A stretch of 40,707 nt of DNA, taken from contig NZ_JADDUM010000021.1 in NCBI RefSeq assembly GCF_015163715.1, forward strand, positions 1-40,707, given 5' to 3'. The notes beneath the pieces are model-generated. The model was not told the DNA's origin. It saw only the letters and a list, made by a program, of their open reading frames with translations, and ran no database searches. Numbering within the stretch: the first letter of the stretch is position 1; every line of letters begins with the position of its first letter. A program made the translations under genes and the position numbers. The stretch comes from Pseudomonas cyclaminis. GTDB lineage: Bacteria > Pseudomonadota > Gammaproteobacteria > Pseudomonadales > Pseudomonadaceae. Below, piece after piece: positions 28,964 through 37,331 of this stretch.

Positions 28964-29677
28964 TCAGTTGCCTTTGACAGCCTTGCCGTCAACGGTACCG
29001 TCCTGCAGCATGATGTTGTACTCCTTGCCATCAGTCTCAACCTGACGCAGGGCAACCAGGATGCCGCCCTGGTCCTTGGCAAACCACATCTGGGTGATGC
29101 GCTTGCTTTGGGTCGGGTCACGCACGCGCTCGACCTTGATCGCGTCGATGGAGCCTACTTTGGTCTGGACCTTTTCCGGGCCGATCACGCGGAAGTCGTA
29201 GGTGTCGACGTCGGTGCCTTCCACCACGTTGTAGCTCATGCTCTTCTTGCCGGCCGCCACATCGCGTTGCAATGCCAGCTGGTAGGTCGACTTGTCGAGC
29301 ATGCCGCTTTGCAGGGGCACGTTGACCGGGTCTTTGTTTTCAAAGCCGGTGACTTTCTTGGCGGTCTGGTCGAAGTCCAGGTTGATCTTCTTCGCCTTGC
29401 CCAGGCCGCCGCGTTCGAAGGTGTAGCTCTTCGGTTGCAGGGTGTCCTTGTCAAACAGGATCACGCTGGTTTCGGTCAGGCTGGCGATCATCATGGAAGC
29501 CTTGAAGTTCAAGGTCCAGGTGCCGTTGTCATTCTTGGTCAGGCTGCGTTCAGCCGAACCACTCATGGGCAACTGTTTCCAGTCGGCGGTGTAGCTGACG
29601 GAGAAGGGGTGAAGGTCTGCCGCTTGCACGGCAGGCAAGGCGAACAGCGCAAAAGCGAAGAGCAAGGCGCGACGCAT
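28964..29677 (-). CDS. DUF3108 domain periplasmic protein
   Basis: A 237-aa protein with a signal peptide (cleavage after AVQA, residue 19) and one DUF3108 domain (FSVSYTADWKQLPMSGSAER at the start; the DxDTYDFRVIGPEKVQTKVG block; MWFAKDQGGILVALRQVETD near the end). The family is predicted to be a beta-rich, lipid-binding-like periplasmic fold; function unknown. It begins eight bases after purN stops and is probably in the same transcript. The same purM-purN-DUF3108 order is found at PA0943-PA0945. Confidence 0.87.
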   Translation of the reverse strand: MRRALLFAFALFALPAVQAADLHPFSVSYTADWKQLPMSGSAERSLTKNDNGTWTLNFKASMMIASLTETSVILFDKDTLQPKSYTFERGGLGKAKKINLDFDQTAKKVTGFENKDPVNVPLQSGMLDKSTYQLALQRDVAAGKKSMSYNVVEGTDVDTYDFRVIGPEKVQTKVGSIDAIKVERVRDPTQSKRITQMWFAKDQGGILVALRQVETDGKEYNIMLQDGTVDGKAVKGN

Positions 29678-29685
29678 AAAATCTC

Positions 29686-30336
29686 CTAGGTTCGAATCAA
29701 GTGGCCGCTGGCCGCGAGTAACTGACCGTCCAATAATGCACCCTGGTCACCGAGAATCAACCGCCCCTCGGCAAACCAGCGCACAGCCAGCGGGTAAATC
29801 CTGTGTTCCTGGGTATGAACCCGTTGCGCAAGTGTCTGCGCCGAGTCGTCAGACTCTACCGGAACCACTGCCTGTACGACCAGAGGCCCGCCATCGAGTT
29901 CCTCGGTGACAAAGTGCACGCTGCAGCCATGCTCACTGTCACCGGCGTCGAGGGCGCGCTGATGGGTGTGCATGCCTTTGTATTTGGGCAGCAGGGAAGG
30001 GTGGATATTCAGCAGGCGCCCGTCGTAATGCCGTACGAAATCAGCGCTGAGAATGCGCATGAAACCAGCCAGTACCACGAGTTTGGGATTGAAGGCGTCG
30101 ATGAGTTCGACCAAGGCGCTGTCGAAGGCCTCGCGGCCCTCGAAAGCCTTGTGATCCAGCGAGCGGGTATCGATACCCGCGTCCCTGGCGCGTTGCAGGC
30201 CGTAGGCGTCGCTGCGGTTGGAGATCACCGCCGCGATGCGCACCGGGCTGTCGCCGGTGCGCGTGCTGTCGATCAGGGCCTGCAAGTTACTGCCGGTGCC
30301 GGAGAGCAGCACCACGACATCACAGGTCTGGGACAT
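29686..30336 (-). CDS. purN: Phosphoribosylglycinamide formyltransferase
   Basis: A 216-aa GART enzyme. VVLLSGTGSNLQALIDS binds the GAR phosphate; LAGFMRILSADFV is followed by the catalytic Asn/His region (NIHPSLLPKYKGMHTHQRAL) and GCSVHFVTEELDGG with the catalytic Asp. It transfers a formyl group from 10-formyltetrahydrofolate in step 3 of purine synthesis. The ATG overlaps the purM stop by one base (TAATG). Confidence 0.95.
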   Translation of the reverse strand: MSQTCDVVVLLSGTGSNLQALIDSTRTGDSPVRIAAVISNRSDAYGLQRARDAGIDTRSLDHKAFEGREAFDSALVELIDAFNPKLVVLAGFMRILSADFVRHYDGRLLNIHPSLLPKYKGMHTHQRALDAGDSEHGCSVHFVTEELDGGPLVVQAVVPVESDDSAQTLAQRVHTQEHRIYPLAVRWFAEGRLILGDQGALLDGQLLAASGHLIRT

Positions 30337-31394
30337 TAATGAGCCTTGAGGTTCTTCAGTTCAACCTGGGCCGCGCCTTCCGGTGCGGTGGCGATCTGAC
30401 CGATGACCCAAGGCTGCTCGCCGGCTTCACGCAGGACGTTCAGCGCGGTTTCCACGTGCTCTTGCGCCACGCAGATCACCATGCCCACGCCGCAGTTGAG
30501 CACGCGGTGCATTTCGGTTTCGTTGACGTTGCCTTTCTCTTGCAGCCAGTCGAACACAGCCGGGCGAGTCCAGCTGGCCACGTCGACAATCGCCTGGGCG
30601 CCTTTTGGCAGCACGCGCGGGATGTTGTCCAGCAGGCCGCCGCCAGTGATGTGGGCCATGGCCTTGACCGCGCCGGTGTCCTTGATCAGCTTGAGCAGTG
30701 GCTTGACGTAGATGCGGGTCGGGGCCATCAGCAGGTCGGTCAGCGGCTTGCCGTCGAGTTGGATGTTCTCGATGTCGGCGCCGGACACTTCGATGATCTT
30801 GCGGATCAGCGAGTAGCCGTTGGAGTGCGGGCCGGAGGACGGCAGGGCGAGCAGGGCGTCGCCGGCAGCCACTTTGGAGCCGTCGATGATGTCGGCTTTC
30901 TCGACAACGCCGACGCAGAAACCGGCCAGGTCGTAGTCTTCGCCTTCGTACATGCCTGGCATTTCAGCGGTTTCGCCGCCGACCAGGGAGCAACCCGACA
31001 GTTCGCAACCCGCGCCAATGCCGGTAACCACTTGGGTAGCGGTCTCGACGTTGAGCTTGCCGGTGGCGTAGTAGTCCAGGAAGAACAACGGCTCAGCGCC
31101 GCATACCACCAGGTCGTTGACGCACATGGCAACCAGGTCGATGCCGATGCTGTCGTGCTTGTTCAGGTTCAGTGCCAGGCGCAGCTTGGTGCCCACGCCG
31201 TCGGTGCCGGACACCAGAACAGGCTGCTTGTAGCCGGCCGGGATTTCGCAGAGGGCGCCAAAACCGCCCAGGCCGCCCATGACTTCGGGGCGCGCAGTGC
31301 GCTTGGCGACGCTCTTGATGCGTTCGACCAATGCTTCACCGGCGTCGATGTCTACACCGGCGTCCTTGTAGCTCAGGGAGGGTTGCTTGCTCAT
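30336..31394 (-). CDS. purM: Phosphoribosylformylglycinamidine cyclo-ligase (AIR synthetase)
   Basis: A 352-aa protein of the PurM/PurL ATP-grasp-like superfamily. The start [20 protein letters not shown], the dimer-core [49 protein letters not shown] and [17 protein letters not shown] are PurM landmarks. Step 5 of purine synthesis: FGAM to AIR with ATP. First gene of the minus-strand purM-purN-DUF3108 operon; the 340-base gap to the divergent DUF2066 gene should hold both promoters. Confidence 0.96.
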   Translation of the reverse strand: MSKQPSLSYKDAGVDIDAGEALVERIKSVAKRTARPEVMGGLGGFGALCEIPAGYKQPVLVSGTDGVGTKLRLALNLNKHDSIGIDLVAMCVNDLVVCGAEPLFFLDYYATGKLNVETATQVVTGIGAGCELSGCSLVGGETAEMPGMYEGEDYDLAGFCVGVVEKADIIDGSKVAAGDALLALPSSGPHSNGYSLIRKIIEVSGADIENIQLDGKPLTDLLMAPTRIYVKPLLKLIKDTGAVKAMAHITGGGLLDNIPRVLPKGAQAIVDVASWTRPAVFDWLQEKGNVNETEMHRVLNCGVGMVICVAQEHVETALNVLREAGEQPWVIGQIATAPEGAAQVELKNLKAH

Positions 31395-31736
31395 GATCCA
31401 GGCCTTTAGGGGGGATTCAGGGGTAACGACCGAGCGGGCAGGCGCTTTTGGTAAAAGGCCCAGCCGGGGACGGTCTGCGAAGGCGCGCGATTTTATCAGG
31501 CTTGAGGGGCAGCGGCCATCCTCGGGCGACGGGCAGGGCCATATAGGTTAAAAAAATGCTAATCGCCTCAGCCGTGGTGCGTATTAAGGTATAGCCTTGA
31601 ACCCGCTATCGTTATGACAGCATGAAAACTTACCAGGACCCTGTGAATGTTTTGCCGGTCGCCGTGGTCACAGCCATGGCAAACCGAGTTCACGCGGTCT
31701 GTTCCAGCCGCTAAATTTGTCGTTCGGGAATCTTCC
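31395..31736. other. Divergent intergenic region between purM and the DUF2066 gene
   Basis: About 340 bases. The part next to purM is GC-rich leader; the middle (31545-31625) is AT-richer and likely holds promoters for both directions. No riboswitch or strong palindrome was seen. The frame upstream of the DUF2066 start stays open to 31647 but lacks a signal-peptide start, so it is treated as leader. Confidence 0.35.
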
Positions 31737-32777
31737 ATGCGTCTGTGTAAATTCTTCTTTGTGGGCTGCTTGTCGTTGGTCAGCCTGGCGAGTCATGCCG
31801 AAACCCTCAATGGCCTCTATCAAGTACTTGAACCTGTCAGCAGCCAATCGCCCCAGGAGCGCGACCAGGCGACCCAGCGCGCTGTGCAGACCCTGGTGAT
31901 CCGCCTGACCGGCGACGCCAAGGCCGCCGATGGCGCAGGCCTGGCGGCGATTCGCAAGGATCCGCAGCAAATCATCACCCAGTACGGCTACGACGCAGGC
32001 CCGCCCGAGAGCCTGCAAGTGGACTTCGACCCCGTCACCACTGACCGTGCGCTGCGTGATGCGGGCCTGTCGATCTGGGGCAGCAATCGGCCGTCGATCC
32101 TCGGTTGGTGGCTGAACGACTCCACCGAAGGCAGCAGCCTGGTGGGGGATGGCCAGACCGTCGCCCAGGCGCTGCGGCGTGCCGCGCAACACCGTGGCTT
32201 GCCGTTGCGTCTGCCGCTGGGGGATCTGGATGAGCAGGTCGTCGCCACGGCGCCGAACCTGGAGAGTGCCGATGCCACGCCGTTGCGCGCCGCGTCCGAG
32301 CGTTATGGCGCTGACGCCTTGCTCGCCGTGCACGCACGTCAGGAAGGCAATCAATGGCAGGCCAAATGGCGTCTGTGGCTGGGTGAGAAGAGCGATCAGG
32401 GCACTGTCCAGGGCGCCGACACCGGCGCGGTCGCCGATGCCGTGATGCTGGCGGTCAGTCAAAAACTGGCGCCGCGTTTTGCGGTCAAGCCGGGTGTGAG
32501 CAGCGAACAATTGCTGGAAGTGCAGGGGATGACCCTGGAGCGTTATGCCGCGCTGGGTCATCTGCTGGAGCCCTTTGGTGGCCAGCCGCAGTGGGTGGAT
32601 GGCAACCGCATTGTGTACCGGGTCAACGGCAGCGCCGATCAGTTGCGCACCCAGTTGAGCCTGGCCAAGCTGCAGGAGATTCCTGCGGGTGAGGCGCAGG
32701 CCGCGCAGCCGGTCGCTGAAGGCGCGCAACCGGCTGTCGCACCTGAGCCTCAGGCCCAACTGCGTTTTCGTTGGTAA
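31737..32777 (+). CDS. DUF2066 domain periplasmic protein
   Basis: A 346-aa protein with a signal peptide (MRLCKFFFVGCLSLVSLASH, cleavage near SHA-E). The N-terminal DUF2066 part includes ETLNGLYQVLEPVSSQSPQE, LRDAGLSIWGSNRPSILGWW and a low-complexity Ala/Gln/Pro tail (AQAAQPVAEGAQPAVAPEPQ) before the end. The ATG at 31737 is selected because it opens the signal peptide; its Shine-Dalgarno sequence is weak. The family function is unknown. It is followed at 35 bases by the PerM-type permease, the same order as PA0946 and its neighbour. Confidence 0.85.
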   Translation: MRLCKFFFVGCLSLVSLASHAETLNGLYQVLEPVSSQSPQERDQATQRAVQTLVIRLTGDAKAADGAGLAAIRKDPQQIITQYGYDAGPPESLQVDFDPVTTDRALRDAGLSIWGSNRPSILGWWLNDSTEGSSLVGDGQTVAQALRRAAQHRGLPLRLPLGDLDEQVVATAPNLESADATPLRAASERYGADALLAVHARQEGNQWQAKWRLWLGEKSDQGTVQGADTGAVADAVMLAVSQKLAPRFAVKPGVSSEQLLEVQGMTLERYAALGHLLEPFGGQPQWVDGNRIVYRVNGSADQLRTQLSLAKLQEIPAGEAQAAQPVAEGAQPAVAPEPQAQLRFRW

Positions 32778-32812
32778 CAGTTCTTCCTTATATAGAAACA
32801 ATGGAGTGGCTT

Positions 32813-33886
32813 ATGGCGGATACGCGTCGTTGGGTGTGGCTTGGCGGGATCGTCCTGCTGTGCGTTTTTGTGTTCTTGCTGCATTCGATCCTGACGCCGT
32901 TCCTGGTTGCGTTGTTGCTGGCCTATCTGTTCGATCCGGTGGTGGATCGCCTGGAGAAAGCCGGCCTGTCGCGGACCTTGGGCGTGGTGGCAGTGTTTGC
33001 GCTGTTCACCTTGATCATCACCGCGCTGGTGTTGGTGCTGGTACCGATGCTGGCCAAGCAACTGTTTCGCCTCTATGAACTGGCGCCGCAGATGCTCGAC
33101 TGGTTGCAGCACACGGCGATGCCGTGGGCCCAGGCCAAGTTGGGGCTGTCGGACGGTTTCTGGAAGTTCGACAAGGTCAAGGCGGCGATCAGCGAGCATA
33201 TGGGGCAAACCACCGATATCGTCGGCGTGATCCTCAGTCAGGCCACGGCGTCGAGCCTGGCATTGATCGGCTGGTTGACCAATCTGGTGCTGATTCCCGT
33301 GGTTGCGTTCTACCTGCTGCGCGACTGGGACATCATGATGGCCAAGATCCGTAGCCTGCTGCCGCGTGATCGTGAGGAGCGCATCGTGTCCCTGGCCGGT
33401 GAATGCCATGAAGTGCTGGGTGCATTCGTGCGTGGCCAGTTGTTGGTGATGTTGGCCCTGGGGGTTATCTACGCCGCCGGCCTGATGGCCATCGGCCTGG
33501 AGCTGGGCCTGTTGATTGGCTTGATCGCTGGTCTGGCCGCCATTGTTCCTTATATGGGCTTTGTGATTGGTATCGGTGCGGCGCTGGTGGCAGGTCTGTT
33601 CCAATTTGGCGGCGACCTGTACCCGATGCTCGGGATTGTCGCGGTGTTCATGGTCGGCCAGGCCCTTGAAGGCATGGTGCTGACGCCCTTGCTGGTGGGC
33701 GATCGGATCGGGCTGCACCCGGTGGCGGTGATCTTTGCGATCCTGGCGGGCGGCGAGCTGTTTGGTTTTACTGGCATCTTGCTGGCATTGCCGGTGGCGG
33801 CGGTGATCATGGTGCTGGTGCGCCATATGCACGATCTGTACAAGGATTCGGATGTGTACACGGGCGTCGAAGACCCCGACCTTTAA
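32813..33886 (+). CDS. AI-2E/PerM family permease
   Basis: A 357-aa membrane protein of the AI-2E transporter (PerM/YdiK) family with about eight segments. The front half contains FLVALLLAYLFDPVVDRLEK; the middle is a soluble stretch (residues 85-150); the back half holds LIPVVAFYLLRDWDIMMAKI, AGLAAIVPYMGFVIGIGAAL and LVGDRIGLHPVAVIFAILAG. GGAG six bases before the ATG at 32813 decides the start over 32801. The substrate is unknown despite the family name; some relatives are Na+/H+ antiporters. Confidence 0.87.
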   Translation: MADTRRWVWLGGIVLLCVFVFLLHSILTPFLVALLLAYLFDPVVDRLEKAGLSRTLGVVAVFALFTLIITALVLVLVPMLAKQLFRLYELAPQMLDWLQHTAMPWAQAKLGLSDGFWKFDKVKAAISEHMGQTTDIVGVILSQATASSLALIGWLTNLVLIPVVAFYLLRDWDIMMAKIRSLLPRDREERIVSLAGECHEVLGAFVRGQLLVMLALGVIYAAGLMAIGLELGLLIGLIAGLAAIVPYMGFVIGIGAALVAGLFQFGGDLYPMLGIVAVFMVGQALEGMVLTPLLVGDRIGLHPVAVIFAILAGGELFGFTGILLALPVAAVIMVLVRHMHDLYKDSDVYTGVEDPDL

Positions 33887-33898
33887 CCGCTGCGTCAC

Positions 33899-33926
33899 AA
33901 ACCCGGCTCCGGCCGGGTTTGTCGTT
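33899..33926 (+). terminator. Terminator after the PerM-type permease gene
   Basis: AAACCCGGC / GCCGGGTTT, a 9-bp stem with a tight 4-base loop, 12 bases past the stop, followed by GTCGTTT. The U-tract is imperfect, but the position is right. Confidence 0.65.
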
Positions 33927-34089
33927 TATGGGGTGGTGGCGTCAAACAATCCGCGTAAAACCGGCAAGTTAACGCAAACCTTTGATTTTGCTTGTGGTCT
34001 GCTGCATTGTGCGCCCGGCTTCACGGGTATAAACTTTGCAAACTTTACACAGAGGCCACTAGCGGTTCGATGGGAGCCGTTCAGTCAGC

Positions 34090-34794
34090 ATGAAACCGAT
34101 TCAGCTGCCCTTAGGTGTGCGTCTGCGTGATGACGCCACCTTTATCAATTACTACCCAGGCGCCAATGCCGCTGCACTCGGCTATGTCGAGCGGCTCTGC
34201 GAAGCCGACGCCGGGTGGACTGAAAGCCTGATCTATCTGTGGGGCAAGCACGGCGTGGGGCGTACTCACCTGTTGCAGGCCGCTTGCCTGCGCTTCGAGC
34301 AGATCGGCGAGCCGGCGGTGTACCTGCCCTTGGCTGAGTTGATGGACCGCGGCATCGGCATCTTCGATAACCTTGAGCAATACGAGCTGGTGTGCCTGGA
34401 TGACCTTCAGGCGATTGCCGGCAAGGCCGACTGGGAAGAGGCGCTGTTTCATCTGTTCAACCGCTTGCGTGACAGCGGTCGGCGCTTGTTGATCGCTGCT
34501 TCCACCTCGCCGCGCGAGTTGCCCGTCAAGCTGGCCGACCTCAAATCGCGCCTGACCCTGGCACTGATCTTCCAGATGCGCCCGCTGTCCGACGAAGATA
34601 AATTGCGCGCCCTGCAATTGCGCGCCTCCCGTCGCGGCCTGCACCTCACCGACGAAGTCGGGCACTTTATCCTCACCCGTGGCACTCGCAGCATGAGTGC
34701 GCTTTTCGACTTGCTCGAACAGCTCGATCAGGCCTCTTTGCAGGCCCAGCGCAAGCTGACCATCCCCTTCCTCAAGGAAACCCTCGGCTGGTAG
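34090..34794 (+). CDS. hda: DnaA regulatory inactivator Hda
   Basis: A 234-aa AAA+ protein homologous to DnaA domain III but without the DNA-binding domain. The N terminus has the beta-clamp binding motif (QLPLGV, residues 5-10). The P-loop reads WGKHGVGRTHLLQ, with Arg in place of the usual Lys as in other Hda proteins. LVCLDDLQAIAGKADWEEAL is the Walker B region, and LPVKLADLKSRLTLALIFQM holds the arginine-rich sensor. It promotes DnaA-ATP hydrolysis after the clamp is loaded, preventing re-initiation of replication. Confidence 0.93.
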   Translation: MKPIQLPLGVRLRDDATFINYYPGANAAALGYVERLCEADAGWTESLIYLWGKHGVGRTHLLQAACLRFEQIGEPAVYLPLAELMDRGIGIFDNLEQYELVCLDDLQAIAGKADWEEALFHLFNRLRDSGRRLLIAASTSPRELPVKLADLKSRLTLALIFQMRPLSDEDKLRALQLRASRRGLHLTDEVGHFILTRGTRSMSALFDLLEQLDQASLQAQRKLTIPFLKETLGW

Positions 34795-35007
34795 CCCGCC
34801 CTTTGTTTTCAAGGGTTTTGGCAAATTCCAGGCGTCAGAAAACCCGCGTTTGGGCCGGTTTGGCCACGCGAAAGGCGTCTATAGGGTGTTAAGGGCTTAG
34901 ATGTCATAGTCCAAACAAGAAGTCACATAGATCACGATTGAATTTGCAAATCGATGTGATAGAGGGCATAGTCTCGGCTTCTTTACACATCAGCCACGGT
35001 CGTGCCC
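34795..35007. promoter_or_regulatory. Upstream region of the first NlpC/P60 gene, with an imperfect inverted repeat
   Basis: The 210-base gap contains ATCAC(34931-34935)...GTGAT(34956-34960) around ATTTGCAAAT, an imperfect 30-bp inverted repeat about 48 bases before the start codon. This could be an operator. No terminator for hda with a U-tract was found; TTTGTTTTCAAGGGTTTTGG right after the stop is only weakly structured. Confidence 0.35.
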
Positions 35008-35652
35008 ATGCTAAATCGCTTCGCACCCCTCGTGCCTCTCGCACTCGTTACCCTGTTGTTTGGTTGCGCCTCCCACCCTCAACAGGTGGTTGAGCAGCAA
35101 AAGCCTCAACAACATTCCCAGGCAAAATTCGTTGCAGCGCAGTCTTCCACTGTCTATCAGGAAGCGCTTTATAAAGAAGAGCAGGCAACCGAGAAAGAAC
35201 TGGCCGACTTCTCCGGCAACAAGCCTTACCAGCTTCCAGTTCTGGCCGACAGCATCCTCGAACGTGGCATGTCCCTGATCGGTACCCGTTACCGTTTCGG
35301 CGGTACCTCTGAAGCCGGTTTCGATTGCAGCGGTTTCATCGGCTATCTGTTTCGTGAAGAGGCTGGCATGAACCTGCCACGCTCCACTCGCGAAATGATC
35401 AACGTGAAAGCACCGTTGGTCGCACGCAACAACCTCAAGCCCGGTGATCTGCTTTTCTTCAGTACTGCAGGCCGTGGGCGTGTCAGCCACGCCGGTATCT
35501 ACCTGGGCGATAACCAGTTCATCCACTCCAGCAGCCGTCGCAGTGGCGGTGTTCGAGTCGACAGCTTGGGCGACAGCTACTGGAGCAAAACCTTCATCGA
35601 AGCCAAGCGTGCACTCGCCATGGCCCCGACGACCGTTACCGCTAGCAAGTAA
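35008..35652 (+). CDS. NlpC/P60 (C40) peptidase, lipoprotein 1
   Basis: A 214-aa lipoprotein (signal LLFGC, lipid Cys20) with a Gln/His-rich linker (residues 22-60) and a C-terminal NlpC/P60 domain (about 85-205): RYRFGGTSEAGFDCSGFIGY holds the catalytic Cys107, RVSHAGIYLG the His161, and FIHSSSRRSG the third polar residue His173. These enzymes cut peptide cross-links or stem peptides of peptidoglycan (MepS/Spr-like D,L-endopeptidase). A similar gene follows at once, so this is a tandem pair. The ATG at 35008 is preferred over GTG 35002, though neither has a strong Shine-Dalgarno sequence. Confidence 0.88.
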   Translation: MLNRFAPLVPLALVTLLFGCASHPQQVVEQQKPQQHSQAKFVAAQSSTVYQEALYKEEQATEKELADFSGNKPYQLPVLADSILERGMSLIGTRYRFGGTSEAGFDCSGFIGYLFREEAGMNLPRSTREMINVKAPLVARNNLKPGDLLFFSTAGRGRVSHAGIYLGDNQFIHSSSRRSGGVRVDSLGDSYWSKTFIEAKRALAMAPTTVTASK

Positions 35653-35666
35653 ACTTAAAGTGATAC

Positions 35667-35694
35667 TTGAAGTTTGACGTGTAAGCGCTAGAAT
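35667..35694 (+). promoter_or_regulatory. Sigma-70-like promoter of the second NlpC/P60 gene
   Basis: TTGAAG-N16-TAGAAT, four and five of six consensus matches, with a likely start near 35701 and a leader of about 95 bases that includes a CGCGCGAG/CTTGCGCG hairpin (35721-35741). It suggests the second gene has its own promoter as well as read-through. Confidence 0.45.
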
Positions 35695-35796
35695 CCCTGG
35701 ACATTGTTGTAATCCGTTCGCGCGAGCCTTGCTTGCGCGTTCTGGTTTTCAGCGTTCGGCAGCGAAAGCCGCATCCAGACCAGGATTGTTTTGCAC

Positions 35797-36333
35797 ATGT
35801 CGACGTCAGCCCGCCTTGTTCTCCTCGTGTGCGCCGCGCTGCTCAGCGCTTGCGCCAGCCGTCCACCGCCCGCTCCTGTCGCGGTCAAGCCCAAGCCGGT
35901 GTTCAACTACTCCACCCAGAATTTCTCACCTGCTGCCGAAGACGTGCTCTTCCGTGCGCTGGGCCTGGTCGGCACGCCTTATCGCTGGGGCGGCAACACG
36001 CCGGACTCGGGCTTTGATTGCAGCGGCCTGATCGGCTTTGTGTTTCGCGATGCCGCCGGGATTTCCCTGCCGCGCACCACCCGCGAACTGATCGTGATGC
36101 GCGCCCAGGACGTGAGCGAGCAGAACCTGCAAACCGGCGACCTGCTGTTCTTCGCCACCGGCGGTGGTTCGCAGGTCAGTCATGCCGGGATCTACGTGGG
36201 CGAAGGCCGCTTTGTCCATGCGCCGCAAACCGGCGGTACGGTGAAGCTCGATACCTTGTCCAAAGCGTATTGGCAGAATGCCTACCTGAGCGCCAAGCGC
36301 GTGTTGCCAGGCAATCTGGCGCGAAATCCTTAA
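35797..36333 (+). CDS. NlpC/P60 (C40) peptidase, lipoprotein 2
   Basis: A 178-aa lipoprotein (LLSAC, lipid Cys19) with a short Pro-rich linker and an NlpC/P60 domain (about 45-170): PYRWGGNTPDSGFDCSGLIG (catalytic Cys75), QVSHAGIYVGEGRFVHAPQT (His129, His141). It is clearly related to the preceding gene but lacks its longer linker, consistent with tandem duplication followed by divergence. Predicted role: peptidoglycan endopeptidase in the outer membrane's periplasmic face. The ATG at 35797 begins the signal peptide; the upstream TTG at 35791 adds only two residues. Confidence 0.88.
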   Translation: MSTSARLVLLVCAALLSACASRPPPAPVAVKPKPVFNYSTQNFSPAAEDVLFRALGLVGTPYRWGGNTPDSGFDCSGLIGFVFRDAAGISLPRTTRELIVMRAQDVSEQNLQTGDLLFFATGGGSQVSHAGIYVGEGRFVHAPQTGGTVKLDTLSKAYWQNAYLSAKRVLPGNLARNP

Positions 36334-36338
36334 AAGCC

Positions 36339-36368
36339 GCTGCAAGCCTCAAGGTTGAAGCTTGCAGC
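36339..36368. repeat. Palindromic hairpin between NlpC/P60 gene 2 and the riboswitch
   Basis: GCTGCAAGC / GCTTGCAGC with additional TCAA/TTGA pairing gives a stem of about 13 bp with a 2-base loop. No U-tract, so it is probably a repeat of the GCTGCAAGC type common in fluorescens genomes, or a weak 3'-end stabiliser. Confidence 0.5.
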
Positions 36369-36403
36369 TAGCCCCCCAACCCACTAACCTTCGCCGCTTG
36401 TTC

Positions 36404-36628
36404 CAGGTGCTCTGTGGCCCATGGGTCGACAGAGTGAAACAGGGAAGCCGGTGAGTGAGCGCGCTTGTACACAGCGCCGCCGCAATTCCGGCGCTGCCCC
36501 CGCAACGGTAAATGAGTCAAGACGCTGCTTTTGCCACTGTATCGCTCGCGATATGGGAAGGCGCAGCGTTGGCCTGCGTGCTCTCCATAAGAGCAGCGCC
36601 ACTCATGAGCCCGGAGACCGGCCTGGAT
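36404..36628 (+). promoter_or_regulatory. Adenosylcobalamin riboswitch
   Basis: Diagnostic elements in order: AGGTGCTCTGTGGCCC (P1-P2 side), GAAACAGGGAAGCCGGTG (36436-36453), the B12 box GCTGCCCCCGCAACGG (36493-36508), CACTGTATCGC and GGGAAGGCGCAGCG, and the closing GCCCGGAGACCGGCCTGG. Binding of coenzyme B12 should repress the downstream cob operon. A terminator-like hairpin follows at 36637. Confidence 0.92.
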
Positions 36629-36636
36629 CATCCAAC

Positions 36637-36682
36637 AGCATCACGGTGGGCGATGCTTGGCTGTCTGTTTTTTCTTTTTCCT
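36637..36682 (+). terminator. Expression-platform terminator of the cobalamin riboswitch
   Basis: AGCATC / GATGCT, extended by ACAGC/GCTGT, followed by a U-rich run (CTGTTTTTTCTTTTTCC). It lies between the aptamer and cobO and is the obvious off-state structure for transcription attenuation. The stem is short, so its strength is uncertain. Confidence 0.55.
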
Positions 36683-36719
36683 GCCCGCCGTTTTTGTCCA
36701 GCCCCAACGGAGAGCTGCC

Positions 36720-37331
36720 ATGACCGATACCCCCGACCGCGACGAACGCCACCTGGCGCGCATGCTGCGCAAAAAAGCCGTGATCGACGAGCGCATTGCC
36801 AATTCCCCCAACGAATGCGGCTTGCTGCTGGTACTTACCGGTAATGGCAAAGGCAAGAGCAGCTCGGCGTTTGGCATGCTTGCCCGCGCCATGGGCCATG
36901 GCATGCAGTGCGGCGTGGTGCAGTTCATCAAGGGGCGCAACAGCACAGGTGAAGAGTTGTTCTTCCGCCGCTTTCCCGAGCAAGTGCGTTTCCACGTCAT
37001 GGGCGAAGGTTTTACCTGGGAAACCCAGGACCGCCAGCGCGATATCGCCGCCGCCGAGGCCGCTTGGACGGTCTCCCGCGAACTGCTGCAAGACCCAGCC
37101 ATCGGCCTGGTGGTGCTGGACGAACTGAACATCGCCCTCAAGCACGGCTACCTCGACCTGGACCAAGTGCTCAGCGACCTGCAAGCCCGCCCTCCGATGC
37201 AGCACGTGGTGGTCACCGGCCGTGGCGCCAAGCCAGAACTGATCGAGATGGGCGATACCGTCACCGAAATGGGCATGCTCAAGCACGCGTTCCAGGCCGG
37301 TATCAAGGCACAGAAGGGCGTCGAACTTTGA
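36720..37331 (+). CDS. cobO: Cob(I)yrinic acid a,c-diamide adenosyltransferase
   Basis: A 203-aa CobA/CobO-type enzyme. LLLVLTGNGKGKSSSAFGML is the P-loop; GVVQFIKGRNSTGEELFFRR and GLVVLDELNIALKHGYLDLD are further family blocks. It transfers the adenosyl group of ATP to cob(I)alamin precursors. GGAG is seven bases before the ATG. It is the first gene of a cob operon controlled by the B12 riboswitch, and its TGA overlaps the TTG start of cobB. Confidence 0.93.
   Translation: MTDTPDRDERHLARMLRKKAVIDERIANSPNECGLLLVLTGNGKGKSSSAFGMLARAMGHGMQCGVVQFIKGRNSTGEELFFRRFPEQVRFHVMGEGFTWETQDRQRDIAAAEAAWTVSRELLQDPAIGLVVLDELNIALKHGYLDLDQVLSDLQARPPMQHVVVTGRGAKPELIEMGDTVTEMGMLKHAFQAGIKAQKGVEL

Noticed and set aside
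37064..37327. Upstream extension of the cobB frame into cobO
   Set aside because: It is out-of-frame cobO sequence; homology to CobB begins at the TTG at 37328.
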